Of a stretch of 64,000 nucleotides of DNA, positions 53,679 through 62,972 are shown in pieces. The notes beneath the pieces were generated by a model. It did no database searches. It worked only from the letters and a program-made list of their open reading frames with translations, and had not been told where the DNA came from. Positions within the stretch are counted from its first letter, which is position 1; each line of letters begins with the position of its first letter. The stretch is from Cupriavidus taiwanensis. Its GTDB lineage: Bacteria; Pseudomonadota; Gammaproteobacteria; Burkholderiales; Burkholderiaceae. Position numbers and translations under genes: made by a program. The stretch is taken from NCBI RefSeq assembly GCF_900250075.1, contig NZ_LT977071.1, positions 1,199,298 through 1,263,297 on the forward strand, in the 5' to 3' direction.

Positions 53679-54662
53679 ATGATCAAAGATGTGGAAGTCG
53701 TGCCGTACCGTGACGCGGGGGCGTCCGGGCATGGCACCGCAGCAACCGCCGCACGCCCCGCCCGCCCGGCCACCGCGCCTGGCAGCGCCCCGGCACTGGT
53801 GGCCAACAACGGCATCAAGGTATTCGGCGAGCGCCACCTGGTGCCGGTCAGGCAGCGCGTGCGCCATGGCGCCACCCCCGGACTGGTGACCGCGCTGCAG
53901 GCCGAGCCGACCCACGAAGGCCGCAGCGCCGTGATGCAGTCCGCGATCCGCGCGATCGGCTTCGACTGGCTGGGCTACGCCACCGCCGCCCATGTCGGCG
54001 GCCAGCTGCAGCCGCGCACCTTCTTTGAAAGCTATTCCCCGCCAGGCTGGCGCGAGCGCTATTTCCGCGAGCGCTACTACGAGATCGACCCGCGCACGCC
54101 GCAGCCGGGCACCTTCTGCCTGCCCACCGTGTGGGACGCCGACGACCTGGCGCAGACGCCGCTGGGCAACGTGCCGCCGCTGCGCCGCCGCCGCTTCCTG
54201 GAGGACCTGCGCGACGCCGGCGTGCGCAGCGGCATCTTCCTCAACCTGCCGATGCCGGGCAACAGCGAGTTCGTGCTGATCAGCTTTATGTCGGGCATCG
54301 AAAGCCGGCGCTGGATCGGCGATTCCGTGGTGGGCCAGGCGCTGGCGATGGGGCTGGCGCTGCATGAATTCCTGACCTGCCACGTGGAGATTCCCGCGTT
54401 TGCCGGGCGCCATCGCGAAGGCCTGTCGGAGGTGCAGCGCGATATCCTTGCGTGCCTGGCGCAGGGGCTGTCGGACAAGGAGATCGCGCGGCGCATGGAC
54501 ATGTCGATCTTCAACGTCGATTACCACATGCGCCGGCTGCGCAGCCACTTCGGCGTGCGCAACCGGGTGCAGCTGGCCAGCGCGGCGACATTGCTGCGGC
54601 CGCCGGGGGCACCGCTGTCGGTGGACAGGGACAAGGATGCGGCGGGGGTGATTGCGGCCTAG
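53679..54662 (+). CDS. LuxR-family solo regulator with autoinducer-binding-like domain
   Basis: A 327-residue protein. ATG 53679 has GGAGG six bases upstream, and the long open frame before it is not used. The N-terminal 75 residues are a Pro/Ala-rich leader. An autoinducer-binding-like domain follows: GFDWLGYATA near residues 91-100, SPPGWRERYFRERYYEIDPR near 119-138. The C-terminal LuxR helix-turn-helix (LSEVQRDILACLAQGLSDKEIARRM, then NVDYHMRRLRSHFGV) is near 250-310. The Trp-Tyr-Asp-Pro core of signal-binding LuxR proteins is present, but no luxI synthase gene is in the window. It stands next to the end of the T3SS operon in convergent orientation and could regulate secretion genes. Confidence 0.85.
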   Translation: MIKDVEVVPYRDAGASGHGTAATAARPARPATAPGSAPALVANNGIKVFGERHLVPVRQRVRHGATPGLVTALQAEPTHEGRSAVMQSAIRAIGFDWLGYATAAHVGGQLQPRTFFESYSPPGWRERYFRERYYEIDPRTPQPGTFCLPTVWDADDLAQTPLGNVPPLRRRRFLEDLRDAGVRSGIFLNLPMPGNSEFVLISFMSGIESRRWIGDSVVGQALAMGLALHEFLTCHVEIPAFAGRHREGLSEVQRDILACLAQGLSDKEIARRMDMSIFNVDYHMRRLRSHFGVRNRVQLASAATLLRPPGAPLSVDRDKDAAGVIAA

Positions 54663-54787
54663 TTTGCCGGTGTTGGCATTTGCCTCAGACCTTCAAACTC
54701 CCGCTTGCGTACTCCCTCTCCCGCTTGCGGGAGAGACCACCGCACCTTTGCACGTGCCGGCTTGCTTGCCAGTCACCGATGGTTGTG

Positions 54788-54870
54788 GTCCCCGCGCAGG
54801 CGGGGACCCAGTGGCTTTTTGTCTCCCTTCGGGGGACTTCAAAGACGCTGGATTCCCGCCTGCGCGGGAA
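54788..54870. repeat. REP-like pair of inverted GC hairpins
   Basis: Two hairpins face each other in the 312-base gap between the convergent luxR-like and sctU genes: GTCCCCGC-GCAG-GCGGGGAC (54788-54807) and TTCCCGC-CTGC-GCGGGAA (54853-54870). The CCGCGCAGGCGGG core of the first is the reverse complement of that in the second. Such paired cores are typical of dispersed intergenic REP elements in beta-proteobacteria. Nothing else is seen in this gap. Confidence 0.65.
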
Positions 54871-54974
54871 TGACGGTGGAATTTGATGCTTCGGTGGTAC
54901 TAACGGAATCAAGCCGTTAGCAACGGTTCCTGGGTAGGGGAGAAAACCCGCAGCGGTGCGCATTCCGACCAGCA

Positions 54975-56012
54975 TCACTCCTCCCCCTTCGCCCACCGCA
55001 TCAACTCCGCCACCCGCTCGAACAAGGTCCGGTCGATAAACCGGTCCAGCGGAACATTCAAATACAGCCGCTGCGCCAGGTCCGAATCGAACGCAGACGG
55101 CACCAGGTAGTCCGCCGCGGCCTGGCGGATGCGCGCCGCCACCTGGCCGCTGCCCTTGGCCACCACCCGCGGCAGCGTGCCGGGGCCGTCATAGCGCAGC
55201 GCCACCGCGTACTGGGTGGAATACACCACCGCGGTCGACACCCGCACCCGTTCGCTGACGCCGAAGAACGCGGCCTCGAAGAAGGCCGCGCGGCGGCGCC
55301 CGGCCATGATCGGGTCGCCCTGGGTCTCCTTGTATTCGCGGCGGTACTCGTCGACGCTCATGCGCTGGCGCTTCATGAACTGGTGGCGCTCGTGCACGTA
55401 GTCCACCACCGCCATCACCAGGTAGATCACCGCGGCCCAGCAGCACATGCGCAGGATGATGTAGGCGACCAGCAGCAGGATTTCGGCGGGGCGGGCATAG
55501 CCGGTGCGCACGCCATCCTCGATCGCGCCCAGCGCCAGCACATAGACCAGCCCGGCCAGCAGCGCGATCTTGACCAGGATCTTGGCCAGGTTCACCAGGT
55601 TGCGCACGGCGAACATGCGCTTCAGGCCCTCGGCCGGGTTCAGCCGCGCCAGGTCTGGCTTGATCTGCTCGAACGCCACCAGCGGGCCCACCTGCAGGAA
55701 CGCGCCGACGATGCCGCATACCAGCGCCAGCGCAACGATCGGCAGCACGCCCATCAGCAGGAAGCGCGCCGCGGCCTCGCCCAGCACCAGCATTTGCTGG
55801 TCCGCCAGGTGCTGCGGCACGCTGCCCATGGCGCTGTGCCACAAGGCCTGGAACAGCCGCACGAAATAACGGCCCAGCAGCCACAGGCCCGCCAGCACGC
55901 CGAGGAACACCACCGCCGAGGTGACGTCGCTGCTGCGCGGCACCTCGCCGCGCTTGCGCGCCTCGTCCAGCTTGCGCCGGGTTGCCTCGAGGCTCTTTTC
56001 GCTGTCGCTCAT
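54975..56012 (-). CDS. sctU: T3SS export apparatus switch protein SctU, with altered cleavage motif
   Basis: A 345-residue FlhB/YscU-family protein. It opens with SDSEKSLEATRRKLDEARKRG, has four membrane helices up to about residue 205, then the linker ERHQFMKRQRMSVDEYRREYKE and a soluble C-terminal domain. Position 264-267 reads YSTQ where YscU-type proteins have the self-cleaving NPTH (263-266 in YscU). The following YAVALRYDGPG and RVVAKG are normal. SctU controls the switch from needle to late substrates and depends on cleavage at that motif, so this copy should not cleave in the normal way. It is the last gene of the operon. Confidence 0.92.
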   Translation of the reverse strand: MSDSEKSLEATRRKLDEARKRGEVPRSSDVTSAVVFLGVLAGLWLLGRYFVRLFQALWHSAMGSVPQHLADQQMLVLGEAAARFLLMGVLPIVALALVCGIVGAFLQVGPLVAFEQIKPDLARLNPAEGLKRMFAVRNLVNLAKILVKIALLAGLVYVLALGAIEDGVRTGYARPAEILLLVAYIILRMCCWAAVIYLVMAVVDYVHERHQFMKRQRMSVDEYRREYKETQGDPIMAGRRRAAFFEAAFFGVSERVRVSTAVVYSTQYAVALRYDGPGTLPRVVAKGSGQVAARIRQAAADYLVPSAFDSDLAQRLYLNVPLDRFIDRTLFERVAELMRWAKGEE

Positions 56013-56038
56013 CGGGTGTCGATATGCCGCCGCCGGTG

Positions 56039-56854
56039 CTAGCGTGCCGCGCCCCGGCGCAGCATCTCGATCAGGATATTGTCCGGGCGCAGGAAGCCCT
56101 GCAGCGTATCCACCATCACCGCCAGCATCAGCACCAGCATCAGGAACGCCACCGAGATCTTGACCGGCTGCGCGAACTGGAACACGTCGAACTGCGGCAC
56201 GAAGCGCGCGATCAGCGCAAAGCCCAGCTCGACGATCACCAGCAGCAGCAGGATTGGCGCGGCCAGCTTGACCACCCACGAGAACAGCGTGCCGGCGTAG
56301 AGGTTGGCAAAGCCCATCGACGCCAGCGACATCTCCGGCCCGAACGACATCACCGGCCAGAACGCGAACGACTCCACGATCACGCCGGTCATGGCGATAA
56401 AGCCGCCCAGCGCCGCGAACAGCGCGATGCCGAAGTGCGACAGCAGGTTCTCCATGGGCCCGTCCTCCTGCTGCGTCACAGGATCGAAGAAGGTGGCATT
56501 GCCCGAGCCGGTCTGGAAGTCGATCAGCTCGCCGATCATCTGCAGGGCCACGAAGAACAGGCCGAACGCCATGCCCAGCAGCAGCCCGATGAAGGCTTCC
56601 TTGAAGATCAGCACCAGCCACAGCCCACCTGCAACGGCGTCCAGGTCGATGCGCGCGCCGGGCGACACGAACAGCGCAATGGCCAGCACGATGCCGTTGC
56701 GCGCCACCCCGGGGATGGCCTGCTGCGACAGGAACGGCAGCACCGTGAACGCCGTCAGCAGCCGCGGCATCACCATCACGATCGGCATGATGACCTCGCG
56801 TCCCCACTGGAACAGCAAGGCGGGATCGAGCAGTTCGCCTTGCATCTCAGGCAT
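56039..56854 (-). CDS. sctT: T3SS export apparatus protein SctT
   Basis: A 271-residue SpaR/YscT/FliR-family membrane protein. ATG 56854 is used; 56866 and 56845 are possible. Typical segments are GREVIMPIVMVMPRLLTAFTVL near the N-terminus, FKEAFIGLLLGMAFGLFFVA in the middle, and GELIDFQTGSGNATFFDP. It overlaps the sctO end and lies 26 bases before sctU. In the injectisome it forms the core export gate with SctR and SctS; genes for those are not between sctO and sctT here. Confidence 0.93.
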   Translation of the reverse strand: MPEMQGELLDPALLFQWGREVIMPIVMVMPRLLTAFTVLPFLSQQAIPGVARNGIVLAIALFVSPGARIDLDAVAGGLWLVLIFKEAFIGLLLGMAFGLFFVALQMIGELIDFQTGSGNATFFDPVTQQEDGPMENLLSHFGIALFAALGGFIAMTGVIVESFAFWPVMSFGPEMSLASMGFANLYAGTLFSWVVKLAAPILLLLVIVELGFALIARFVPQFDVFQFAQPVKISVAFLMLVLMLAVMVDTLQGFLRPDNILIEMLRRGAAR

Positions 56855-57359
56855 GGCGCGCGTCATGCCGGTCAGCGTGCCAGGCGCGCGCCGCGGCTTC
56901 GTCGATGGCCTCGTCCTCGCGCCGCCCGGCCCCAGCGCGCAGCGCGCGGCGCTCGCGCAGCGCCAGCTCGCGCGCGCCGTCCAGCCGCGCCTGGGCGCGC
57001 AGCAGCGCGCGGCGGGCCGCGTCGAAGGCGGCGCGCCGCTGCGCCACGTCGTCCAGCACCGTGGCCAGGTTGGCATTGGCGCGGGCAATGCGGGCGTCGA
57101 AGGCGTTCTGCCAGCCCTGCGCATCGAGCAACCCCGATACCGACACCCCGCCCTGCGATGCGCCCTGCCGCAGGCGTTCGATGAACGCCGCGCGCTCGTC
57201 CAATGCGGCCTGCACCGCCTGCTGTGCGGCCTCGGCCTGCCGCAGCCCGGCCATCACCTGCGCGCGATGCTGCTGCAGCGCGCGTAGCGCCTCTTCCTGG
57301 CGGCGCTGCCGCACCGCCTCCAGCTGGCCCAGCCGTGGGTCGGCGCGGCCGGCCGTCAT
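56847..57359 (-). CDS. sctO: T3SS stalk protein SctO (YscO/FliJ-like)
   Basis: A 170-residue, strongly helical protein, nearly all Ala, Arg, Gln and Glu, as expected for the coiled-coil stalk that links the ATPase to SctV. Assignment rests on its composition, size and position directly after sctN, which it overlaps by four bases (ATGA). Its end overlaps the start of sctT. Confidence 0.82.
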   Translation of the reverse strand: MTAGRADPRLGQLEAVRQRRQEEALRALQQHRAQVMAGLRQAEAAQQAVQAALDERAAFIERLRQGASQGGVSVSGLLDAQGWQNAFDARIARANANLATVLDDVAQRRAAFDAARRALLRAQARLDGARELALRERRALRAGAGRREDEAIDEAAARAWHADRHDARHA

Positions 57360-58738
57360 CGCGCTTCTCCCGCAGCAGCTGCGGGCTCCGGTACGCGCAC
57401 TGCCCGCGCCAGCTTGTCGACGGCGCCGGCGAAGGTATCGAGCCGCGCCGCCGGCTGCGCCAGGTAGGCGCGGATATCCGGCATCGCGGCCACGGCGGCG
57501 TCGGCGACCGGGTCGGCGCCGGGCCGATACTCGCCGATCTGCAGCAGCAGCTCCAGCTCCTGGTACCGGGCCAGCAGCTGGCGCAGCCGCGCCGCGTCGC
57601 GCGCGTGCGCGCCGGCCGCCACCTGCGGCATCACCCGGCTGACCGACTGCAGCACGTCCACCGGCGGATACTGGCCGGCGCTGGCCAGCTTGCGCGACAG
57701 CACGATATGTCCATCGAGGATCGAGCGCACCTCTTCGGCAATGGGATCGCTGTCGTCCTCGCCTTCGGTCAGCACGGTATACGCCGCGGTGATCGAGCCC
57801 TGCACGCCGGTGCCGGCGCGCTCCAGCAGCTGCGGCAGCATCGAGAACACGGACGGCGGATAGCTGCGCCGCGTCGGCGGCTCGCCGCTGGCCAGGCCGA
57901 TCTCGCGCTGCGCGCGCGCCAGCCGCGTCAGCGAATCGACCAGCAGCAGCACGCGCCGGCCCTGGTCGCGGAAATGCTCGGCGATCGCGGTGGCGGTATA
58001 GGCGCAGCGCACGCGCTCCATCGGCGAGCGGTCGGAGGTCGACACCACCAGCACCGTGCGCGCCATGCCGTCGGGGCCCAGGTTGTATTCGATGAACTCG
58101 CGCACCTCGCGGCCGCGCTCGCCCACCAGCGCGACCACGTTGACATCGCTGGACGCGCCGCGCGCCAGCATCCCCAGCAAGGTGCTCTTGCCCACGCCCG
58201 GCGGCGCGAAGATGCCCACCCGCTGGCCCTCGCCCAGCGTCAGCAGGCCATCGATGGCGCGCACCCCGGTGGCCAGCGGCTCGCGGATCAGGCGGCGCGT
58301 GAGCGGGTCGGGCGGTTCGTTGTCCACCGGCACCCGCGCCACGCCGTCGAGCGCGCCCTTGCCGTCGATGGGCTCGCCCAGCGCGTCCAGCACGCGGCCC
58401 AGCAGCGCGGCGCCGGCCGGGCACTGGTGGCCATGGGCGGATGGGATGACCTCGGTCAGCGCCGATACGCCGGTGGTGCGCCCCAGCGGCGTGAGCAGCG
58501 CGGTCTGCTGCACGAAACCGACCACCTCGGCCAGCAGCGGCGGCTCGCCGGGCGTGACCAGCTGGCACAGCTCGCCCACGTGGGCCTGGATGCCGGTGGC
58601 GTTGATCAGCATGCCAACCGCCTTGCTGACGCGCCCGCGCATCGCCACGGGCGTGAAGTGTTCGAATGCGCGTTCGAGGTCGGCGGCGGCATGCTGCAGC
58701 GCGGCTTCGATATCGGAGGCAGGGAGTTCGCTGGACAT
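57356..58738 (-). CDS. sctN: T3SS ATPase SctN
   Basis: A 460-residue ATPase of the FliI/YscN family, of normal length. The start at ATG 58738 follows from homology ([16 protein letters not shown]), since the longer open frame is not family-like. Walker A is [12 protein letters not shown] with Lys at about residue 184. The Walker B strand is [20 protein letters not shown]. The [12 protein letters not shown] segment and the [13 protein letters not shown] segment are diagnostic. It unfolds substrates and releases chaperones at the base of the secretion machine. Confidence 0.97.
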   Translation of the reverse strand: MSSELPASDIEAALQHAAADLERAFEHFTPVAMRGRVSKAVGMLINATGIQAHVGELCQLVTPGEPPLLAEVVGFVQQTALLTPLGRTTGVSALTEVIPSAHGHQCPAGAALLGRVLDALGEPIDGKGALDGVARVPVDNEPPDPLTRRLIREPLATGVRAIDGLLTLGEGQRVGIFAPPGVGKSTLLGMLARGASSDVNVVALVGERGREVREFIEYNLGPDGMARTVLVVSTSDRSPMERVRCAYTATAIAEHFRDQGRRVLLLVDSLTRLARAQREIGLASGEPPTRRSYPPSVFSMLPQLLERAGTGVQGSITAAYTVLTEGEDDSDPIAEEVRSILDGHIVLSRKLASAGQYPPVDVLQSVSRVMPQVAAGAHARDAARLRQLLARYQELELLLQIGEYRPGADPVADAAVAAMPDIRAYLAQPAARLDTFAGAVDKLARAVRVPEPAAAAGEAR

Positions 58739-58755
58739 GGGTATCAACGTAGGAA

Positions 58756-59364
58756 TCAGCCCACCCGCAGCCGGCGCGCAAAGGCTTCGAGCTGGGCCTG
58801 CAGGCCCACTTCCATGGTGCCTGAGGGGGTCTGGATACGGCAGGCATCGGGTTCCAGCCCCGGCTCGACCACCACGTTGGCGCGGCGCGGCCACTCCTGC
58901 GTCTCGGCCAGCCGGTCGAGCAGGCTGCGCACGGCCTGCTCGCGGCCCAGCGGGATCTGGATGGTGATGAAGGGCTCGGCCCGCACCAGCGCCTCGACGC
59001 GCTGCAGCGCCACCTCCAGGATGATGTCGGGGTCGAGCTCGCCGGCGATCTGCTGCACCGCCTTCATCACGATCTCGGCCATGGTGCGGCGCATCGCGCC
59101 CAGCTGGCGCTCGGCCTCGGCGGCGGTGCTGACCTGTGCGGCGGCATGGTCGGCGTGCGCGCGCGCCCAGCCTTCGCGGTAGCCATGCTGGCGCCGTTCC
59201 TCGGCCTCGCGCTGGGCTTCGCTGCGGATGCGCACGGCCTCGCTGCGCGCGGACTCGATCACCGCGGCGGCGTCGAGCAAGGCGGCATACTCGGCCTCCT
59301 TGAGCACCTTGCGCTCGGACAGCAGCTGCAGGTTTTCGCTGGTGATCAGAAAAGCCAGTGCCAT
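58756..59364 (-). CDS. sctL: T3SS ATPase regulator SctL
   Basis: A 202-residue HrpE/YscL/FliH-family protein. It starts with [21 protein letters not shown], continues with a long charged helix ([25 protein letters not shown], residues about 36-60) and ends in the usual V-type ATPase subunit E-like domain. The gene overlaps the end of sctK by 19 bases. SctL binds SctN and links it to SctQ in the sorting platform. Confidence 0.92.
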   Translation of the reverse strand: MALAFLITSENLQLLSERKVLKEAEYAALLDAAAVIESARSEAVRIRSEAQREAEERRQHGYREGWARAHADHAAAQVSTAAEAERQLGAMRRTMAEIVMKAVQQIAGELDPDIILEVALQRVEALVRAEPFITIQIPLGREQAVRSLLDRLAETQEWPRRANVVVEPGLEPDACRIQTPSGTMEVGLQAQLEAFARRLRVG

Positions 59365-60197
59365 GCCGGGAACCGTTCGGGGATCAGGTTGAGCAGCAGC
59401 AGCTCGCGCAGCTGCGCGGCCTGCGCCGGGGTCAGCGGTGCCGGCGACAACGCCGCCAGGCGCCGGGGAAACTTGCGCCGCAGCGCTTGCACCAGCGGCG
59501 CCGCGGAGGCTTCGTGGCGCGCCTCGGCAGCCAGCAGCCCGCACAGGAGCCGATAGCCGCGCTCGGCCATCAGCCGGCCGGCGCCGGGCGGGTGCGCGCG
59601 CAGCGGCGCCAGGTTCATCGGCAGCGCCGGCAGCGCCGGCACGCGCTTCAGGATAAAGGCCACGGCGTGGCGGTCGAGCCGGCGCGCGGCACGGCGCATC
59701 GCGCGCGGCGCGCTGCCGATCAGCGGCGCCGCCAGCGCACCGGGCAGCGGCGCGATGCTGTCGGCCAGCTGCGCCGGCAGCATGCGGCGCTCGCTGGCAA
59801 AACCCGCCTGGTGCACCGCCAGGCCCAGCCACCACGCCAGCAGGCGCAGGTCGCTGCGCGGCATCAGCACCAGCCGCGCCAGCGAGGGCGGCGCCTGGAG
59901 CAGGCGGTGGATCGCGGCGTCACGGTCGCCCTCCGCGCCGAGGCCCAGCGGCTGCGCGAGCACGTCGGCGGCGGCGCGGCCGAAGCGGTCCGCGCGGCGC
60001 CAGGCCAGCGGCCAGTCCGCCGGCAGCCAGCTGGGATGCAGATGCGCCAGCGGCCGCTGCGCCAGGTCGGCCACCGCGCGCGCCAGCGCCGGATCCGGCA
60101 ATGCCGGCGGCGCGGGTGCCAACGCGGCGGCCAGCGCGCCGGGCAGGTAGGCGCCAGGCGCAGCCTCGGCGGCGGCAACGGTGGATAGCAGCGTCAA
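59346..60197 (-). CDS. sctK: T3SS sorting-platform accessory protein SctK
   Basis: A protein of 283 residues if it starts at the TTG at 60197, which overlaps the sctJ stop (TTGA) and has GGAG six bases upstream. No suitable ATG exists near the expected start. It is rich in Leu, Ala, Arg and Pro, with [16 protein letters not shown] and [21 protein letters not shown] segments. SctK proteins (YscK/OrgA) are poorly conserved. The call rests on position between sctJ and sctL and on length. Confidence 0.78.
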   Translation of the reverse strand: MTLLSTVAAAEAAPGAYLPGALAAALAPAPPALPDPALARAVADLAQRPLAHLHPSWLPADWPLAWRRADRFGRAAADVLAQPLGLGAEGDRDAAIHRLLQAPPSLARLVLMPRSDLRLLAWWLGLAVHQAGFASERRMLPAQLADSIAPLPGALAAPLIGSAPRAMRRAARRLDRHAVAFILKRVPALPALPMNLAPLRAHPPGAGRLMAERGYRLLCGLLAAEARHEASAAPLVQALRRKFPRRLAALSPAPLTPAQAAQLRELLLLNLIPERFPAWHWLF

Positions 60198-60991
60198 TTT
60201 GCGCTCCGCGGCGTGCCGCGCCGCTGCGGCCAGCGCAGCACGCCGCGCTGCCATGCCACCACGGCCGCGACGGCCAGTGCCATCGCCACCGCCGCGCCGA
60301 CCGCGATCGCGGCGAAGCGTCCCACTGCAAAGCCGGGCCCCGGCCCCGGTGCGCCCGCCTGCGGCGCGAACGGGCGCGCCTCGACCAGCGACAGCGACAC
60401 GTTGTCGTGGGTCACGCCTTCGATGCTGTGCGCCACCATGTCCTTCACGGTCGGCACCAGCAGGCGCAGGTCGGTATCGGCGCGGTGCTTGATGAACACC
60501 GCCGCCGACGACGGCCGGATCTTGTCCGAGAGCGGATCGGTGGCGGGGATCACCACATGCACGCGCGCGGTGACCACGCCGTCGATATTGCGCAGCGTCT
60601 CCGACAGCTCCTGCGACAGCGCGAAGATATAGCGCATGCGCTCTTCGGTCGGCGTCGCCACCAGCCCCTGCTTCTGGAACACCTGCCCCAGCGACGCAAA
60701 GCGTTCGCCCGGCAGGCCTTCGCTGCGCAGGATCTCCAGCGCGGCAGGAAGTTGCGATTCTTCGACGCGCACGCGCCACTGGCCCTCGCCGGTGCCGCCG
60801 CTGGTCTCGGCGCGCGCCTTCTCCGCGTCGATGCCCTCCGCGGTCAGCGCGGCCAGCACCTGGTTGGCCTCGGGTTCGTTCAGCGACGCGTACAGGTCGA
60901 CCTTGCATGCGGCCAGCGCCAGCGCCATCAGCGCCGGCGCCAGCCGGCCCGCGCGCGCAAGGCGCCGGCACAGCGGTGGCGTGGACATCAT
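60194..60991 (-). CDS. sctJ: T3SS inner-membrane ring lipoprotein SctJ
   Basis: A 265-residue YscJ/PrgK-family lipoprotein. A signal peptide ends in the lipobox LAAC (Cys about 29), directly followed by KVDLYASLNEPEANQVLAAL, the canonical start of mature SctJ. RMRYIFALSQELSETLRNIDGVV and ARVHVVIPATDPLSD are further signatures, and a C-terminal membrane helix (near 228-250) closes the protein. The start overlaps sctI by four bases. Confidence 0.96.
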   Translation of the reverse strand: MMSTPPLCRRLARAGRLAPALMALALAACKVDLYASLNEPEANQVLAALTAEGIDAEKARAETSGGTGEGQWRVRVEESQLPAALEILRSEGLPGERFASLGQVFQKQGLVATPTEERMRYIFALSQELSETLRNIDGVVTARVHVVIPATDPLSDKIRPSSAAVFIKHRADTDLRLLVPTVKDMVAHSIEGVTHDNVSLSLVEARPFAPQAGAPGPGPGFAVGRFAAIAVGAAVAMALAVAAVVAWQRGVLRWPQRRGTPRSAN

Positions 60992-61467
60992 TGCTGGTTC
61001 TTCAGCAGGCTGTTGAACAGGTTGGTGCCGGCGCTGCCGATGCTGGAGGTCACGTGGATCGACGAGAACAGCTCCAGCGACTGCGTCTGCAGCAGCATGG
61101 CCTGGTAGACCACCTCGCTGGTGCTGCCCTCGTAGATCGACGCGAACATGCCGTCGCGCAGCTCCTGCAGGCGCGCGGCCTGGCGCGCCGATTCCTCGCC
61201 GGCCGAGACGTAGCTGGCGCGGATGGCGTTGCCGAGCGTGGTCGAAGTCGGGTCTGCCGCCTGGGTCACGTGCGCGGTGCGCGAGCCGTCGGCGGCGCGG
61301 CCCTGCTGGACCATCTGCGCGAACTGCCGGGCATCGGCCGGGTCGGGCTGCGCGGCGGGGGCCGCGGCCGGCGACTGGTGCGCGGCGACGGTGGCGCTGT
61401 CGGCCGTGGCGCCGGCGGCGGGGGCGGCGGCGGTGGTGGCGGCAATGGCGGCGGTCGGGTCCATCAT
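60988..61467 (-). CDS. sctI: T3SS inner rod protein SctI
   Basis: A 159-residue protein with a low-complexity Ala/Pro/Thr N-terminus and a helical C-terminal half ending in YQAMLLQTQSLELFSSIHVT and TNLFNSLLKNQQ, typical of YscI/PrgJ. The gene lies between sctF and sctJ, as in Ysc- and SPI-1-type operons. Two adjacent ATGs (61467 and 61464) follow AAGGAG. Confidence 0.85.
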   Translation of the reverse strand: MMDPTAAIAATTAAAPAAGATADSATVAAHQSPAAAPAAQPDPADARQFAQMVQQGRAADGSRTAHVTQAADPTSTTLGNAIRASYVSAGEESARQAARLQELRDGMFASIYEGSTSEVVYQAMLLQTQSLELFSSIHVTSSIGSAGTNLFNSLLKNQQ

Positions 61468-61528
61468 GGCTCTCCTTGCAAAGCATTGGGCGCCCCGGCG
61501 GGCCGGGGCGCATGGCAGGGGCCTGCCG

Positions 61529-61729
61529 TCAGTTGGTGCGCGAGGTCTGCTTGACGTCCTGCATCGCGCCCTGGACCAGGTTGGCCTTCTGCGTGTTGTG
61601 GGCCATCTCGCTGCTGACCACCGCGTTCTGGCGCGTCAGCGTGTCCTGCAGGCCCAGGATGTTCACCGAGAACTCCTGCGCCTTCTGCTGGATTTCCTGC
61701 ATCTTGGCATTGAGGTCGACTTCAGCCAT
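61529..61729 (-). CDS. sctF: T3SS needle protein SctF
   Basis: A 66-residue helical protein with AAGGAG before ATG 61729. It is a little shorter than the usual 70-90 residue needle subunits, with two helices (LNAKMQEIQQKAQEF and SSEMAHNTQKANLVQ) around a short turn. Position between sctD and sctI matches the needle gene in related operons. Sequence identity to a given YscF is not obvious to me, so the call is mainly by context. Confidence 0.72.
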   Translation of the reverse strand: MAEVDLNAKMQEIQQKAQEFSVNILGLQDTLTRQNAVVSSEMAHNTQKANLVQGAMQDVKQTSRTN

Positions 61730-61835
61730 GACAATCTCCTTCAGGTAGGTTGGCGTCAAACACCTGCCCTCCGGGGGGCAAGCGGCATCTGCGCCCGCGG
61801 GCGCAAATCCAGTGGCACGGCGCCGGCGTGCGCCG

Positions 61836-62972
61836 TCATCGCCGTGCCTGCGGCGGCACCGGGCTGTCCTTCAGCACCACGCCGTCCGCGTCGATCCGTT
61901 CAATCTCGGCGCCGTTCTTCAGCACCGCCCCTTCGAAATAGCGCGCACCGTTGGCCAGCTGCACCGAGCGCGTGCCGTTGCCGTCCTCGGTAATGCTCAC
62001 CACGCGCGCCGGGAACACGCCCTGCCAGTTTTCCATGTGGCCGTCGCGCACCTGCCGGCGCCGGCTGTCGGCGGTTTCGCGGTAATCGATCTTGTCGGAC
62101 ACCAGCACGCCCGGGTGCAGGTCCTCGATCACGCGCCGCACCTTGTCGCGCCCGTGCACCGGGTCGGCGGTGCCGCTCAGCAGCACCCGGCCCTGGCCCT
62201 GGTAGGCAATGCCTACGCCGGGCTCGTCCAGATAGCGCTGGATATGCTCGATCAGGTCGTCGGCCGAGCGCACCTGCTGCTGCACGCCGCGGCCGAACGG
62301 CGCCAGCGCCTGGACGATGCGCTGCCGGTCCACGCGCGAATTGACGAAACCCTTGACCGTGACCGTGCCGTTGGGCAGCGACACCACCTCCAGCTCCGGA
62401 TAGGCCGCCACGGTCTTGCGCACCGCGGCGGGATCCGCCTGCTGCGTGCGCGGCGCCAGCCCGCCGTTGGCATAGGTGGCGGCAAGCCAGCCGGCGCCGA
62501 TCAGCCCCACCACGCCGGCCACGCCCAGCGCCGCCAGCAGCGCGCGCCCGGGCCGGCGCCCGCCCTGCTGCTGCGCGTCGGCATCGCGCGCGGCGCGCCG
62601 GCCGGATTCGGCCCAGGCGAAGAGCGTGTCGGTGGCCTCTGACATGCCCGGCTGCGCGCGCAGCAGCTCGACGTCGAGCGCGCCGATGGTGAGGATGTCG
62701 CCGCCCGCCAGCGCGAACGCGCGCTGCGTGGTGGCACGGCCGTTGACGTTGACCGCGGCCTCGCCGACGCGCTCGGCCGATACCGCCAGCTCGCCCACGT
62801 TGAGCACCAGGTGGCGCGGCTGCACCTCGGCGCCGGGGACGCTGATGTCCACGTCCGCCGCCGTGCCCAGCACATTGGCGCCGCGCCGCAGCGTGACCTG
62901 GCGGCCGTAGACGTCGCCGCCGAGAAAGCGCAGCGTCCAGCCCGAGGCGTGAGAGTCGTGCAGGTCGGCCAT
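61836..62972 (-). CDS. sctD: T3SS inner-membrane ring protein SctD
   Basis: A 378-residue protein with the SctD layout: N-terminal FHA-like cytoplasmic domain (FLGGDVYGRQVTLRRG to about residue 105), one membrane helix near 143-165 (LLAALGVAGVVGLIGAGWLA), and a periplasmic part with BON-like repeats (VKGFVNSRVDRQRIV, VLLSGTADPVHGRDKV). The start overlaps the sctC stop (TGATG). It forms the outer of the two inner-membrane rings with SctJ. Confidence 0.92.
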   Translation of the reverse strand: MADLHDSHASGWTLRFLGGDVYGRQVTLRRGANVLGTAADVDISVPGAEVQPRHLVLNVGELAVSAERVGEAAVNVNGRATTQRAFALAGGDILTIGALDVELLRAQPGMSEATDTLFAWAESGRRAARDADAQQQGGRRPGRALLAALGVAGVVGLIGAGWLAATYANGGLAPRTQQADPAAVRKTVAAYPELEVVSLPNGTVTVKGFVNSRVDRQRIVQALAPFGRGVQQQVRSADDLIEHIQRYLDEPGVGIAYQGQGRVLLSGTADPVHGRDKVRRVIEDLHPGVLVSDKIDYRETADSRRRQVRDGHMENWQGVFPARVVSITEDGNGTRSVQLANGARYFEGAVLKNGAEIERIDADGVVLKDSPVPPQARR

